Below, one piece after another: positions 27,073 through 34,864 of a DNA stretch of 64,000 bases. Below the pieces are notes generated by a model. The model did not search any database. It was given only the letters and a program-made list of their open reading frames with translations, and was not told where the DNA came from. A program made the translations under genes and the position numbers. How positions within the stretch are numbered: position 1 is the stretch's first letter; every line of letters starts with the position of its first letter. The stretch spans positions 62,001 to 126,000 of the forward strand of contig NZ_AP025507.1 of the NCBI RefSeq assembly GCF_024347595.1. The letters run 5' to 3'. This DNA is from Vibrio pomeroyi. GTDB lineage: Bacteria; Pseudomonadota; Gammaproteobacteria; Enterobacterales; Vibrionaceae.

Positions 27073-27093
27073 TCGATAGATAAAACCTATCAA
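27073..27093. promoter_or_regulatory. interrupted palindrome, copy 2
   Basis: TCGATAG-ATAAAAC-CTATCAA, one mismatch in the left arm. It lies 33 bp before the ATG of the small + strand gene, a good operator position. Confidence 0.5.
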
Positions 27094-27125
27094 ATTTGAC
27101 TTGTATATTCTTAGTGAAGGTAAGC

Positions 27126-27401
27126 ATGGAATTGAGTAGCGTTGTTCATATAAGTTCGATTAGTTGTGCCTGCACAGCTTGTACTCGCCTACTTTGGCTT
27201 AATGACTTCTCATTTAAAGGATTAGAGTTAGATACTCTTATTGTGCATGCTCAATCCGCAGCGATGCTACCAATGGCATTGGTACTGCTAGTCGCGAGCG
27301 TAAAGCCTCAAATAACACAAGAAATACAAGGCTTGAATGCTCATTACTTAATATCGGCAATTTCATTAACTTATGTTTCGGTCAGTTCACTTCAACTTTA
27401 A
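27126..27401 (+). CDS. small hypothetical membrane protein
   Basis: A 91-residue protein starting at ATG 27126 after GAAGGTAAGC. It is Cys-rich near the N-terminus (SISCACTACTRLLWL) with hydrophobic helices at about 45-62 and 75-90. No recognised family. The two palindromes just upstream could be its operator. The short length and lack of a known relative keep the confidence moderate. Confidence 0.45.
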   Translation: MELSSVVHISSISCACTACTRLLWLNDFSFKGLELDTLIVHAQSAAMLPMALVLLVASVKPQITQEIQGLNAHYLISAISLTYVSVSSLQL

Positions 27402-27464
27402 TAAAGAGTTGGACAGCGACAGATACCTGAAGTTAACCATTTACCCCAGAAACAGCTCCCCTAA

Positions 27465-27580
27465 ACAAAAAATCCCCGGCGATAGGAGCCGGGGAAGATA
27501 GGGAAAATGAGTCTGACGTATGCCTGCGATCAAACTCCCCCGAAACCTCATCTAAAGCTGATGTCCTAGTTGAGGGATTG
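27465..27580 (-). ncRNA. structured RNA element, copy A, with terminator
   Basis: Read on the minus strand it has three stem-loops: a 5' hairpin CCTCA(AC)TAG.../TGAGG (27546-27575), a middle hairpin GAGTTTGA/TCAGACTC (27530-27537 with 27509-27516, loop containing GGCA), and a CCCCGGC/GCCGGGG stem (27488-27494 with 27474-27480) followed by a T-rich tract. A homologous element with compensatory stem changes lies at 29828-29940. It starts about 60 nt after the stop of a 41-codon gene on the same strand, so it could be a 3'UTR or an independent small RNA. I do not recognise a named family. Confidence 0.6.
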
Positions 27581-27639
27581 GCAAATGGTTGTTGGAATAC
27601 CGTGTGTTACTTTGCTAACGATCCAATCTGGGAGAGCCA

Positions 27640-27765
27640 TCATCTGTCCTCTATGTTCCGCTTAATCATGCGATAAACCAGAAATGCAGCGACAATGCAT
27701 AGAACACTCATCACGATGCTGCTAATACAAAGAAATACGTAAATTGGTTCCACTTCTTCTCCCAT
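27640..27765 (-). CDS. 41-residue single-span membrane protein
   Basis: A short gene: ATG at 27765 is preceded by GGAGAGAGTG, a good ribosome site, and the stop is at 27640. The product starts MGEEVEPIYVFLCISSIVMS. A single hydrophobic helix runs from about residue 7 to 30, followed by a basic-acidic tail RMIKRNIEDR. The charge pattern predicts the C-terminus in the cytoplasm. No family is recognised. Structured RNA A lies just downstream on the same strand. Confidence 0.55.
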   Translation of the reverse strand: MGEEVEPIYVFLCISSIVMSVLCIVAAFLVYRMIKRNIEDR

Positions 27766-28079
27766 CACTCTCTCCAGAAATAAGCCTTACCGGCTCTAAA
27801 CACATAAGTAACACACTAATATTTATAGATATTTTAAAGGTCATCGCCCTTTATTTGGTCGTAATTTTTGTTTTACCGCTAATTATTAATTAGCCAAAGC
27901 CAACGAACTGTTGTTATACTCGCCCAAAATAAAGGGCGTCGCCCTTTATTTTTTAAGTCTACGTTTAGTCACACTTATCGTCAAGCGACTTCGTAACCAA
28001 AAGTCAGAATAACCGCTCAACTCTATTGGAGTTGGATTCCTAAATTTGAATATAGGGTCACCCCTTACAAGAGCAAAAC
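27766..28079. other. intergenic region with a strong hairpin
   Basis: A 314-bp spacer between the 41-residue gene and the OmpV-like gene. It holds the hairpin at 27926-27952 and an extra copy of one arm (GCCCTTTATTT at 27845-27855). A possible -10 (TATACT, 27915-27920) precedes the hairpin. No ORF seen. Confidence 0.45.
27926..27954. terminator. perfect 12-bp hairpin, terminator-like on both strands
   Basis: AAAATAAAGGGC (27926-27937) / GCCCTTTATTTT (27941-27952), loop GTC, flanked by T- and A-tracts. It lies 126 bp before the OmpV-like start, so on + it could act as an attenuator in that leader. Confidence 0.65.
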
Positions 28080-28820
28080 ATGAACAAAGCAGCACTCACA
28101 ACCCTCATTTTCGCTATGTCTTTATCGGCACCAATTAACGCTGAAATTGGCGTAGGCCTAACCACTAGTTACTCGCCAAATGTTTATAAAGGAGGCGATA
28201 CCAAAGTTACTCCGTTCCCTCTGATTAGTTACGACAACGGCCATTTTTTCATTGAAGGTGTCCAAGCTGGCTATCGCTTGGCTCCAAAAGGCAGCGTGAA
28301 CAATCTCGTTATCTTTGCGGCCTACGATCCTCGCACCTTAGACGCGAAGGAATCCGATGATCCCGATATCAAGAAGCTGAATGATCGCGATCCTTCATTC
28401 ATGGGTGGGGTCGCTTATGTATTGACGACGAATGTTGGAGAGCTCAGAGCAGGTGTGGGTACCGATATTGGTTCAGTTCACAATGGCCTTTATGCAGAAA
28501 CTCGTTACAGCTACCACATCAATATGGGGCCATTTGGTTTGATCCCAGCGATAGGATATTCACTCAATAGCGATAAATTGAATGAGCATTTGTATGGTGT
28601 TTCGGCATCTGAAGCAGCCAATACTCGCTTTGAAAAATTTAACCCAAACTGGAGTGGACGTTACTTTGTCGGTTTGACCGGGTACATGCACTTATCAAAG
28701 CAATTACGTTTAACGGGAGGGGTTAGATATGAAAACCTCGACTCTGAAATCGAGAAAAGCCCGATACTTGAAAGTACAACATCGGTTATTGGGAATGTTG
28801 GAGTAAGTTACACTTTCTAA
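28080..28820 (+). CDS. MipA/OmpV-family outer membrane protein
   Basis: A 246-residue outer-membrane beta-barrel precursor. The signal peptide is about residues 1-21, cleaved after INA. The mature part begins IGVGLTTSYSPNVYKGGDTKVTPFPLISYDNGHFFIEG, the typical MipA/OmpV start. Alternating amphipathic strands follow, and the C-terminal strand ends GNVGVSYTF with the terminal Phe required for barrel assembly. The family is linked to peptidoglycan-enzyme scaffolding or osmotic response in other bacteria; the role here is not known. The hairpin in its leader may affect expression. Confidence 0.88.
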   Translation: MNKAALTTLIFAMSLSAPINAEIGVGLTTSYSPNVYKGGDTKVTPFPLISYDNGHFFIEGVQAGYRLAPKGSVNNLVIFAAYDPRTLDAKESDDPDIKKLNDRDPSFMGGVAYVLTTNVGELRAGVGTDIGSVHNGLYAETRYSYHINMGPFGLIPAIGYSLNSDKLNEHLYGVSASEAANTRFEKFNPNWSGRYFVGLTGYMHLSKQLRLTGGVRYENLDSEIEKSPILESTTSVIGNVGVSYTF

Positions 28821-28908
28821 TGTGCTTGAGCGCATTTAACGCGACTGAATATCAATGAAACCGGTTTAGAAAAAGGACTTTCTACAACCTGAACGCAAGT
28901 TGAAACCG

Positions 28909-29127
28909 CTATACGTACAGATCTATTTTATTCATTTTCTTAACCACATCTTCCCCTTGAATCCTTTTTAATACCGTTCCATTCGACGATGAGATAACAA
29001 TTTGCTTGTGGCTATCTAACTTGGCTGACAGGCCGGCCTTATTCGCTGAAAACGTCGTGTTGATGTAATCAGTGGCGCTATTTAGTTTGTGACTGCTCAA
29101 TGGGGAATGTATCAGGTTGGTCATCAT
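28909..29127 (-). CDS. small hypothetical protein, weakly FlaG-like
   Basis: A 72-residue soluble protein. The ATG at 29127 is preceded by AAAGGCTCGAA, a plausible ribosome site. The C-terminal half (HKQIVISSSNGTVLKRIQGEDVVKKMNKI) has the strand-turn-strand-helix rhythm seen in FlaG-like proteins (D.tG.vIrqIP.e), but the resemblance is weak and no flagellar gene is nearby. Treat as hypothetical. Confidence 0.45.
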   Translation of the reverse strand: MMTNLIHSPLSSHKLNSATDYINTTFSANKAGLSAKLDSHKQIVISSSNGTVLKRIQGEDVVKKMNKIDLYV

Positions 29128-29347
29128 TTCGAGCCTTTCAAAAAATAAAGGTTAACAACCTTTATTCTATATGCTAAATGTATAATTTCAATAGCATGAA
29201 CTCGATGAGGCCTGTTTGAGCCCATTAATGTCCAGTTACTCAACGATCGATTGTATCGCAAGCTTTGTGCCTTTATTCTACGGCCTGTTACTGCTTATTA
29301 TCGATGGCACATAAAATACAACCATCATCCAACGTTCGGAGGCAAGA

Positions 29348-29794
29348 GTGGGAAGAGCAAGCGCTGCACAAGCGATTATTACACGACAAAAGATCATCGA
29401 TGCTGCATTTGATATCGCATTAAATGAAGGCTTCGATAAGGCAACCTTTGCTTATATTGCTAAAAAAGCTGGAGTATCTAAGTCAGGGATTAATGCTCAC
29501 TTCGATAGGAAAGCTGATATTGCTAAAGAGCTTGAGCCTCTTTTTGCTAAGATCATCAATGAGCACTTAAACTACGAGTCAACCGCGGTCTTCTCTAAGA
29601 CGTGGCAGAAAGCCATTGATAACGAACCTAGTTTTGTAGCGGCCATTGTCGCATTCGGCCCTATTATGCCAACCGAGAAAGGCATCAAAGGGCTGCAATC
29701 CAGAATCCAAGGTGAAGAGCAAGAAGTGCTCGACTGTATTTATCACTGTATTGGCTATGCCGTTTGCAATATCCAATCTCGAAAATCCGCTTAA
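29348..29794 (+). CDS. short TetR-family regulator
   Basis: A 148-residue protein with a clear TetR N-terminal HTH: ITRQKIIDAAFDIALNEGFDKATFAYIAKKAGVSKSGINAHFDRKADI. The C-terminal ligand domain is only ~90 residues, about 50 shorter than typical TetR proteins, so it is a small variant or truncated at its 3' end. The start is GTG at 29348 with GGAGG five bases upstream. No obvious target gene or operator is adjacent; the divergent neighbour is a small hypothetical gene. Confidence 0.75.
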   Translation: MGRASAAQAIITRQKIIDAAFDIALNEGFDKATFAYIAKKAGVSKSGINAHFDRKADIAKELEPLFAKIINEHLNYESTAVFSKTWQKAIDNEPSFVAAIVAFGPIMPTEKGIKGLQSRIQGEEQEVLDCIYHCIGYAVCNIQSRKSA

Positions 29795-29827
29795 TTCGCC
29801 TTTCCTAATACCCGATTGTCCAAAAAC

Positions 29828-29940
29828 AAAAAGCCCCGGTTATAGGAACCGGGGAAACAGGGTGGGATGAGTTTGGCGCGTGCCCGTAAACCAAACTCTC
29901 CCCAAGCCTCACCTAAGACTCATGCTCTTAGGTAAAGGAT
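29828..29940 (-). ncRNA. structured RNA element, copy B, at the end of the puuD operon
   Basis: On the minus strand it has a 5' hairpin ACCTAAGA/TCTTAGGT (29926-29933 with 29911-29918), a middle hairpin GAGTTTGG/CCAAACTC (29891-29898 with 29869-29876), and a terminator CCCCGGTT/AACCGGGG (29847-29854 with 29834-29841) followed by CTTTTTGTTTTTGG. Compared with copy A (27465-27580), paired bases in the middle and terminator stems change together, so structure rather than sequence is conserved. It begins about 28 nt after the puuD stop and terminates that operon. It may also be a released 3'UTR small RNA. Confidence 0.65.
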
Positions 29941-29967
29941 GCTGGGTACTGTTATTGAAAAGTACGG

Positions 29968-31278
29968 TTATTGAAGCGTCGCGCCTTGCTCTACCCAAGT
30001 GCCGATGAGTGCGCGCTCTTCATCTGTCATTTGAGTCATGTTGCCGAGCGGCATCACCTTGGTTGTTACGGTTTGAGCAACAATTCTTGGGACGTTAGCT
30101 TTAATCTCTTCTGGGGTATCAAACATCACACCACCTGGCGCGGCAGCAAAAGCTGCGTGGCTCGGGGTTGATGAGTGACACACAGAACAGCGCTCTTGAA
30201 TGACTTTGTTGATAGTTTCAAAGCTGACGCCTGCGCTAGCGGTTTGCGCTGCATGACCAGCTGGAACAACAGCCGTAGTTGAAGCAGTACCATTTGCAGC
30301 AAGCTCTTCTGTCGCTGATTCTGTCGCGCTCACTTGCGTTTCTTGAACCACTGGCGCTTGCACAACCGGAGTCATCTGCTTTTGCGCGTAAGGTGAGGTA
30401 ACAAACGCAAGCGTAATCATACCCAATGCCGCTACTGGCACTGTCCATGCAAACTTCTGGCTACCATGGCGGGTGTTGAAGTAGTGACGCACTAAGATGC
30501 TGAAGATCGCTAAGCCAGCAAGGATCAACCAGTTGTATTCCGAGCCATAAGTGCTTGGGAAGTGGTTACTGATCATGATGAACAGCACTGGCAGTGTCAT
30601 GTAGTTGTTGTGACGAGAGCGCAGTAAACCTTTCGCTGGCAATGCCGGATCCGGTTCGCGCTTCTCTTCAATCGCTTTCACCAAGTTACGCTGTGCAGGC
30701 ATGATAACGCGGAATACGTTACCCACCATGATGGTACCAATGATGGCACCCACGTGGATGTAAGCACCACGCCCACTGAACACTTGAGTTAGGCCATAGG
30801 TTGCAGCGACGAGCAGCACAAACAGCACAACGCCAAGCAGTACTGGGGTTTTACCTAATGGTGAGTCACACAGTAAGTCATAGATAAACCAACCAGCAAC
30901 GAATGAACCAATACCAATCGCGATTGCCGTTGTTGAATCAAGGCCAGAGCCCGGTGCAATCAGGTAGATTTCAGCGTTAAGGTAGTAAACCACACCCAGT
31001 AAACACACACCGGTGATCCACGTGAAGTAGGCTTCCCATTTGAACCAGTGCAGGTGCTCTGGCATTTCTGGTGGCGCGAGTTTGTACTTCTCTAGGTGAT
31101 AAATACCACCGCCGTGAATTGCCCATAAGTCGCCTGAAAGGCCTGTTTTAGGGTTAACTCGGTTAAGGTTGTTCTCTAACCAAACAAAGTAAAATGATGC
31201 GCCTATCCACGCAACACCAACAATCATGTGAATCCAGCGAATCGCTAAATTCAACCACTCTGTAATATGCGGATCCAT
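29968..31278 (-). CDS. puuD: membrane urate oxidase with C-terminal cytochrome c domain
   Basis: PuuD-type urate oxidase, which converts urate to 5-hydroxyisourate and passes electrons to its own cytochrome c domain rather than to oxygen via peroxide. It has 436 residues. About eight or nine helices fill residues 10-300, with NLAIRWIHMIVGVAWIGASFYFVW first. A Pro/Ala/Thr-rich linker is followed by a single c-type haem motif CSVCH at about 361, with Met in MPLGNMTQM as likely distal ligand. The ATG at 31278 follows AGGAGGTTATT; a longer frame to 31296 has no such site. It is the last gene of the puuE operon. Confidence 0.92.
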   Translation of the reverse strand: MDPHITEWLNLAIRWIHMIVGVAWIGASFYFVWLENNLNRVNPKTGLSGDLWAIHGGGIYHLEKYKLAPPEMPEHLHWFKWEAYFTWITGVCLLGVVYYLNAEIYLIAPGSGLDSTTAIAIGIGSFVAGWFIYDLLCDSPLGKTPVLLGVVLFVLLVAATYGLTQVFSGRGAYIHVGAIIGTIMVGNVFRVIMPAQRNLVKAIEEKREPDPALPAKGLLRSRHNNYMTLPVLFIMISNHFPSTYGSEYNWLILAGLAIFSILVRHYFNTRHGSQKFAWTVPVAALGMITLAFVTSPYAQKQMTPVVQAPVVQETQVSATESATEELAANGTASTTAVVPAGHAAQTASAGVSFETINKVIQERCSVCHSSTPSHAAFAAAPGGVMFDTPEEIKANVPRIVAQTVTTKVMPLGNMTQMTDEERALIGTWVEQGATLQ

Positions 31279-31292
31279 AATAACCTCCTGTA

Positions 31293-31853
31293 TCACAACG
31301 CTTTAGCTAAGCGTTGCTCTTCCTTGCTGTCTTCCGTTGGCAAATCTTCCAAATGCAATGCCACTCGGTCGCTGTCGAAATAAACTTCATCACAGTTATG
31401 TCCTTCTCCACCTCTATCGACAATCAAGAACTGGTCTTGATCGGTGAGCGCGAGAACTGGGTGATGCCACACCCCTTTGTGATAGTTCACTCCTTGACGG
31501 CCGTTGCTCAAGAAAGCTCGGCTATTGGCTAATGTCGGATTTTCGCCCTTTGGCGCGACAACAATTAAATAGGGTTGACCAAGTAATGGAACGAATGCCT
31601 GAGAGCCAAGTGGATGACGCTCTAACATTTTGATGGTCAGTGGGTAGCTCAACGGTGTGGCCTGGAAGATGCTGATGATCGCTTCTCCGTCTTGGTCTTG
31701 CACATCCGTTGTCGCTAGCTTGTGGTAGCGACGTGTTGATCCACTGTTGATCATAAAGAAATCACTATTATCGGACTCGATAACATCGCCAAACTCAGCA
31801 AAAGCTTGCTTGGTTAACGGTTCGATAGATAAACGACGTATTCCATTACTCAT
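31293..31853 (-). CDS. allA: ureidoglycolate lyase
   Basis: Splits ureidoglycolate to glyoxylate and urea, the last step of allantoin breakdown. The 186-residue cupin-like protein has the AllA hallmarks: IEPLTKQAFAEFGDVIE near the start, the central SIFQATPLSYPLTIKMLERHPLGSQAFVPL with the conserved His, and GVNYHKGVWHHPVLAL followed by FLIVDRGG. The start has an AAGGA site. It lies 15 bp after alc and 14 bp before puuD in the same operon. Confidence 0.92.
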   Translation of the reverse strand: MSNGIRRLSIEPLTKQAFAEFGDVIESDNSDFFMINSGSTRRYHKLATTDVQDQDGEAIISIFQATPLSYPLTIKMLERHPLGSQAFVPLLGQPYLIVVAPKGENPTLANSRAFLSNGRQGVNYHKGVWHHPVLALTDQDQFLIVDRGGEGHNCDEVYFDSDRVALHLEDLPTEDSKEEQRLAKAL

Positions 31854-31868
31854 ATCTGATTTCCTTAC

Positions 31869-32855
31869 CTATTTCGCTTTCGTACCAAATAGACGCAAAC
31901 GGCTAATACCACCATCTGGGAATATGTTTGCACGTACGTGGGTAATCGCACCAAGGTCGTTTACCTCAGAAATGAATTCGTGAATCTCGTGCGCTTGCAG
32001 CTTTTGTGCTGGCAAGAGCTCACGCCAGAATAGGCTTTGTGTTTCCACTTGGTCGTCGGTACCACCTTTCACGTAAGCCGCTTGGATTGAGCAGCTGTCT
32101 GGGTAGTTACCTTTGAAGTGTGCCGTATCCACAACGATACGTTCGATGTGTCCTGGGTGACCTAATGCCACGATTACCCAGTCGTTACCCGGTGTACGAC
32201 GACGTGCTGTTTCCCAGCCATCACCCATGTTTTCACCGCGGCCTGGGCCTAAGATGTTGGCTTTGTTGCCGTAATGCTCATCGCTACATGCGAGTGCTCG
32301 GCCACCGTGCTCAACCGCTGCTAGGTCGACTTGTTGCTGAGAATCTATTGCGTCCCAATCCACGCTTGGTCGGCCATAAACACGTAGGCGCGCGACACCG
32401 CCGTCTGGGTAGATGTTCAAACGTAGGTGCGTAAATACTTGGTCGCTTTCGATGCCTTCAAGATGATGATGATCACCTTGTAGTGCCATTGAAGGCAGAA
32501 TTTCTTGCCACTCTGTTGAATCAGTTGGCTCACCTTGTGGTGAATAACACGCGTCGATTGATGCCGAAGGTGGGAAGTTACCTGTGAAGAATGAGGTATC
32601 AATATCAACGCCAGCAATGGTGCCAGCTAGGCCAAGGCGAACGACACAGTAATCGTAACCTTCGCCGCGTTTACGTCTGCTTTCCCAACCGTCCATCCAC
32701 TTGCCGTTGTCGTCGTATAAGTCGTCTTTCCACTCTGGCGCTGCGTGGCTGAGTAGACGGCTTTTATCTGCGAAAAAATCGTCGGTTGCGAAGATAGCTT
32801 CTGCGCCGAGTTTTTCGTCTGCAAGGTTTATGTACTGTTCAAATTTATGGGTCAT
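31869..32855 (-). CDS. alc: allantoicase
   Basis: Hydrolyses allantoate to ureidoglycolate and urea. The 328-residue protein consists of two tandem jelly-roll repeats. The first has [42 protein letters not shown] and the second [41 protein letters not shown]; both end in [14 protein letters not shown] / [14 protein letters not shown]. This internal duplication is diagnostic. It releases urea instead of the ammonia made by allantoate amidohydrolase, so the cell needs a urease or exports urea. It is the third gene of the operon. Confidence 0.94.
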   Translation of the reverse strand: MTHKFEQYINLADEKLGAEAIFATDDFFADKSRLLSHAAPEWKDDLYDDNGKWMDGWESRRKRGEGYDYCVVRLGLAGTIAGVDIDTSFFTGNFPPSASIDACYSPQGEPTDSTEWQEILPSMALQGDHHHLEGIESDQVFTHLRLNIYPDGGVARLRVYGRPSVDWDAIDSQQQVDLAAVEHGGRALACSDEHYGNKANILGPGRGENMGDGWETARRRTPGNDWVIVALGHPGHIERIVVDTAHFKGNYPDSCSIQAAYVKGGTDDQVETQSLFWRELLPAQKLQAHEIHEFISEVNDLGAITHVRANIFPDGGISRLRLFGTKAK

Positions 32856-32978
32856 GTCCGTGTAATCCTATGAAATTAATCAAGTAATAATAAAATGAGA
32901 ACTTAGTGGCTTATGTTTTTACAAATCAAACCTTTAGCGCACTAAGACTGGGCTGAGATAGCTGTTAACTCCGTTAAC

Positions 32979-33494
32979 TTACATATCCCAGAGACGAAAC
33001 ATCGCGATCTTGTTGATCTCTTGAATCGCCGTAGCAAACTCAGTTTCACTATCATTTCCTAATCGCATCTCGAACGACTCAAGAATTTGGTAACGATTGG
33101 CTCCCTTCACCGCCATGATAAAAGGGAAATTGAAGCGACTTTTGTAGCTGTTGTTGTAAGAAGTGAATTTTTCAAATTCTTCGGCGCTGCATTGGTCAAT
33201 GCCCGCCCCCGCTTGTTCTTTGGTCGACGACTCGGTGAGTTCGCCGTTTACTGCTGCTCTGCCTGCTAAATCTGGGTGAGCGTTGATCAAAGCCAACTGT
33301 TTGCCTTGATCGGCATTTAACAAGGTGGATGCCATTTTCAGATGAAGATTCTCGATATGATCATCTTCGGCATTCAAACCTTGGTCATACACCGCTTCAG
33401 CAACCCATGGGCTGTGTTCGTACACATCAGCAAAGTGCGCGACAAAGGTATCGCGGTTCATGGTTGTTGGTTGGCAAGATCGAAATTCAGTCAC
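32979..33494 (-). CDS. uraD: OHCU decarboxylase
   Basis: 2-oxo-4-hydroxy-4-carboxy-5-ureidoimidazoline decarboxylase, giving (S)-allantoin. It has 171 residues from GTG 33494, which has AAGGAGG six bases upstream. The longer frame to 33590 would overlap puuE and is rejected. The catalytic His lies in ALINAHPDLAGRA, the conserved acidic residues follow, and EFEKFTSYNNSYKSRFNFPFIMAVKG forms the product-binding segment. It lies 23 bp after the puuE stop. Confidence 0.92.
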   Translation of the reverse strand: MTEFRSCQPTTMNRDTFVAHFADVYEHSPWVAEAVYDQGLNAEDDHIENLHLKMASTLLNADQGKQLALINAHPDLAGRAAVNGELTESSTKEQAGAGIDQCSAEEFEKFTSYNNSYKSRFNFPFIMAVKGANRYQILESFEMRLGNDSETEFATAIQEINKIAMFRLWDM

Positions 33495-33517
33495 GTTAAG
33501 CCTCCTTGCTGTTCGTT

Positions 33518-34438
33518 CTAATTTTGTTGTTCGTTGTATGGGTGATGTTGGTGCCAGTGGTTGGCGATATCGATTCGACGACATAGCCACACGCTGTCAT
33601 GCTGTTTTACGTAATCTAAGAAACGTCTTAATGCAGCAATACGACCGGGACGACCAATAAGACGACAATGCAACCCAACCGACATCATTTTCGGTGCGGT
33701 TTCGCCTTCCATATAAAGGGTGTCAAACGTGTCTTTTAGATATTGGAAGAACTGCTCACCCGAGTTGAAACCTTGCGCGGTTGAGAAGCGCATATCGTTT
33801 ACATCGAGAGTGTATGGGATCACCAGTTGTGGATGACCGGTTTCGGTATGCCAATAAGGCAGGTCATCGTCATAGGCATCTGAGTCGTAAAGAAAACCGC
33901 CCTCTTCTGCGACTAAACGACGCGTATTTGGCCCTGTACGACCGGTATACCAACCTTGTGGTCGTTGACCCGTCACTTGTTGGATGATCTCAATCGCTTT
34001 GGTCATGTGGTCGCGCTCTTCAGACTCATCAATGTATTGATAGTCAATCCAGCGATAACCGTGACTACAGATTTCGTGACCCGCTTCGACCATGGCTTTC
34101 GCTACGTCTGGGTGACGCTCAATTGCCATAGCGACCGCAAACACAGTCAGTGGGATTTCATATTCATCGAACAAGCGAAGAACACGCCACACACCCGCTC
34201 GGCTACCATATTCATAGATGGATTCCATACTGATGTGACGTTCGCCTTTGATCGGCTGTGCTGACGGGATCTCTGAGAGAAAGGCTTCAGACTCCTCGTC
34301 TCCATGTAACAAACAACGCTCACCGCCCTCTTCATAGTTCAATACAAAAGAAACCGCGACGCGCGCATTACCTGGCCATTGAGGGTTTGGAGGGTTAGCT
34401 CCGTAACCGATCAAATTTCTTGAATAATCCTTATTCAT
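33518..34438 (-). CDS. puuE: allantoinase, polysaccharide-deacetylase type
   Basis: Hydrolyses allantoin to allantoate. It belongs to the NodB/polysaccharide-deacetylase fold rather than the amidohydrolase fold of classical allantoinase. The 306-residue sequence contains YEYGSRAGVWRVLRLFDEYEIPLTVFAVAMAIERHP, then AMVEAGHEICSHGYRWIDYQ where GHEICSHGYRW carries the fold's His pair. SVGLHCRLIGRPGRI near the end is typical of PuuE. The start has an AGGAG site. First gene of the minus-strand urate operon; its promoter region (34439-34864) is shared with uraH and contains a perfect GntR-type palindrome. Confidence 0.93.
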   Translation of the reverse strand: MNKDYSRNLIGYGANPPNPQWPGNARVAVSFVLNYEEGGERCLLHGDEESEAFLSEIPSAQPIKGERHISMESIYEYGSRAGVWRVLRLFDEYEIPLTVFAVAMAIERHPDVAKAMVEAGHEICSHGYRWIDYQYIDESEERDHMTKAIEIIQQVTGQRPQGWYTGRTGPNTRRLVAEEGGFLYDSDAYDDDLPYWHTETGHPQLVIPYTLDVNDMRFSTAQGFNSGEQFFQYLKDTFDTLYMEGETAPKMMSVGLHCRLIGRPGRIAALRRFLDYVKQHDSVWLCRRIDIANHWHQHHPYNEQQN

Positions 34439-34562
34439 CCAAGTACTCCTAACATAAGTGGTTGGCTTAGCCGCTGTTTAGCTGGTTCATCAATATGATT
34501 CTTCTATTGGTGATTCCGCTATTGGTTATTTCAAAACCGAGCAACCTTACCCCTGTACATTT

Positions 34563-34574
34563 ATTGTATACAAT
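34563..34574. promoter_or_regulatory. GntR-type operator, puuE side
   Basis: ATTGTATACAAT, a perfect 12-bp palindrome and identical to the box before gcl (60833-60844). It lies 125 bp upstream of the puuE start. Confidence 0.7.
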
Positions 34575-34744
34575 TATTTATCTCAATGTAAAGATTTTGT
34601 TATTCGAGTTAAATTTAGATACTTTTACAATTTAAAAACAACAACTTAATAAATCACAACCTCACCAAAAAACGATAATCAGGATCTATAAAGTCAGAAA
34701 AAAAGACACAATAGTTAACATTTTTCCAACAATTCGCTTTACTA

Positions 34745-34756
34745 ATTGTGTACAGT
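34745..34756. promoter_or_regulatory. GntR-type operator candidate, uraH side
   Basis: ATTGTGTACAGT, 10 of 12 matches to ATTGTATACAAT, followed closely by a CGTACA half-like sequence. It lies 108 bp upstream of uraH. Confidence 0.45.
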
Positions 34757-34864
34757 TCGTACATAGTTAGTGATAACAAAGTGACCAGTTGCACTCTTTT
34801 GCAAGGTCGATATGGACAAACAAACCACGGAACAGAGGAGCGCCAAAAGCGCTATTAAAGGACT

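Larger units (their letters stand above)
26813..27125. other. divergent spacer with two copies of an interrupted palindrome
   Basis: A 313-bp region between two small membrane protein genes. TTGATAG-N7-CTATCAA lies at 26999-27019 and a near-copy, TCGATAG-N7-CTATCAA, at 27073-27093. No other element is visible. Confidence 0.5.
34439..34864. other. divergent puuE/uraH regulatory region
   Basis: A 426-bp AT-rich region. It holds a perfect ATTGTATACAAT box (34563-34574) with an extra TGTACA nearby (34554-34559), a second weaker box (34745-34756), and a possible 21-codon leader ORF at 34812-34877 that runs into uraH. Confidence 0.6.

Noticed and set aside
27464..27600. Integron attC site or Qrr-type small RNA
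   Set aside because: The expected attC inverse-core and core sites are absent, and the conserved Qrr core sequence is not present; left as an unnamed structured RNA.
33494..33590. N-terminal extension of UraD up to 33590
   Set aside because: The extra 32 residues are low-complexity and overlap puuE; GTG 33494 has a near-perfect ribosome site and gives the normal family length.
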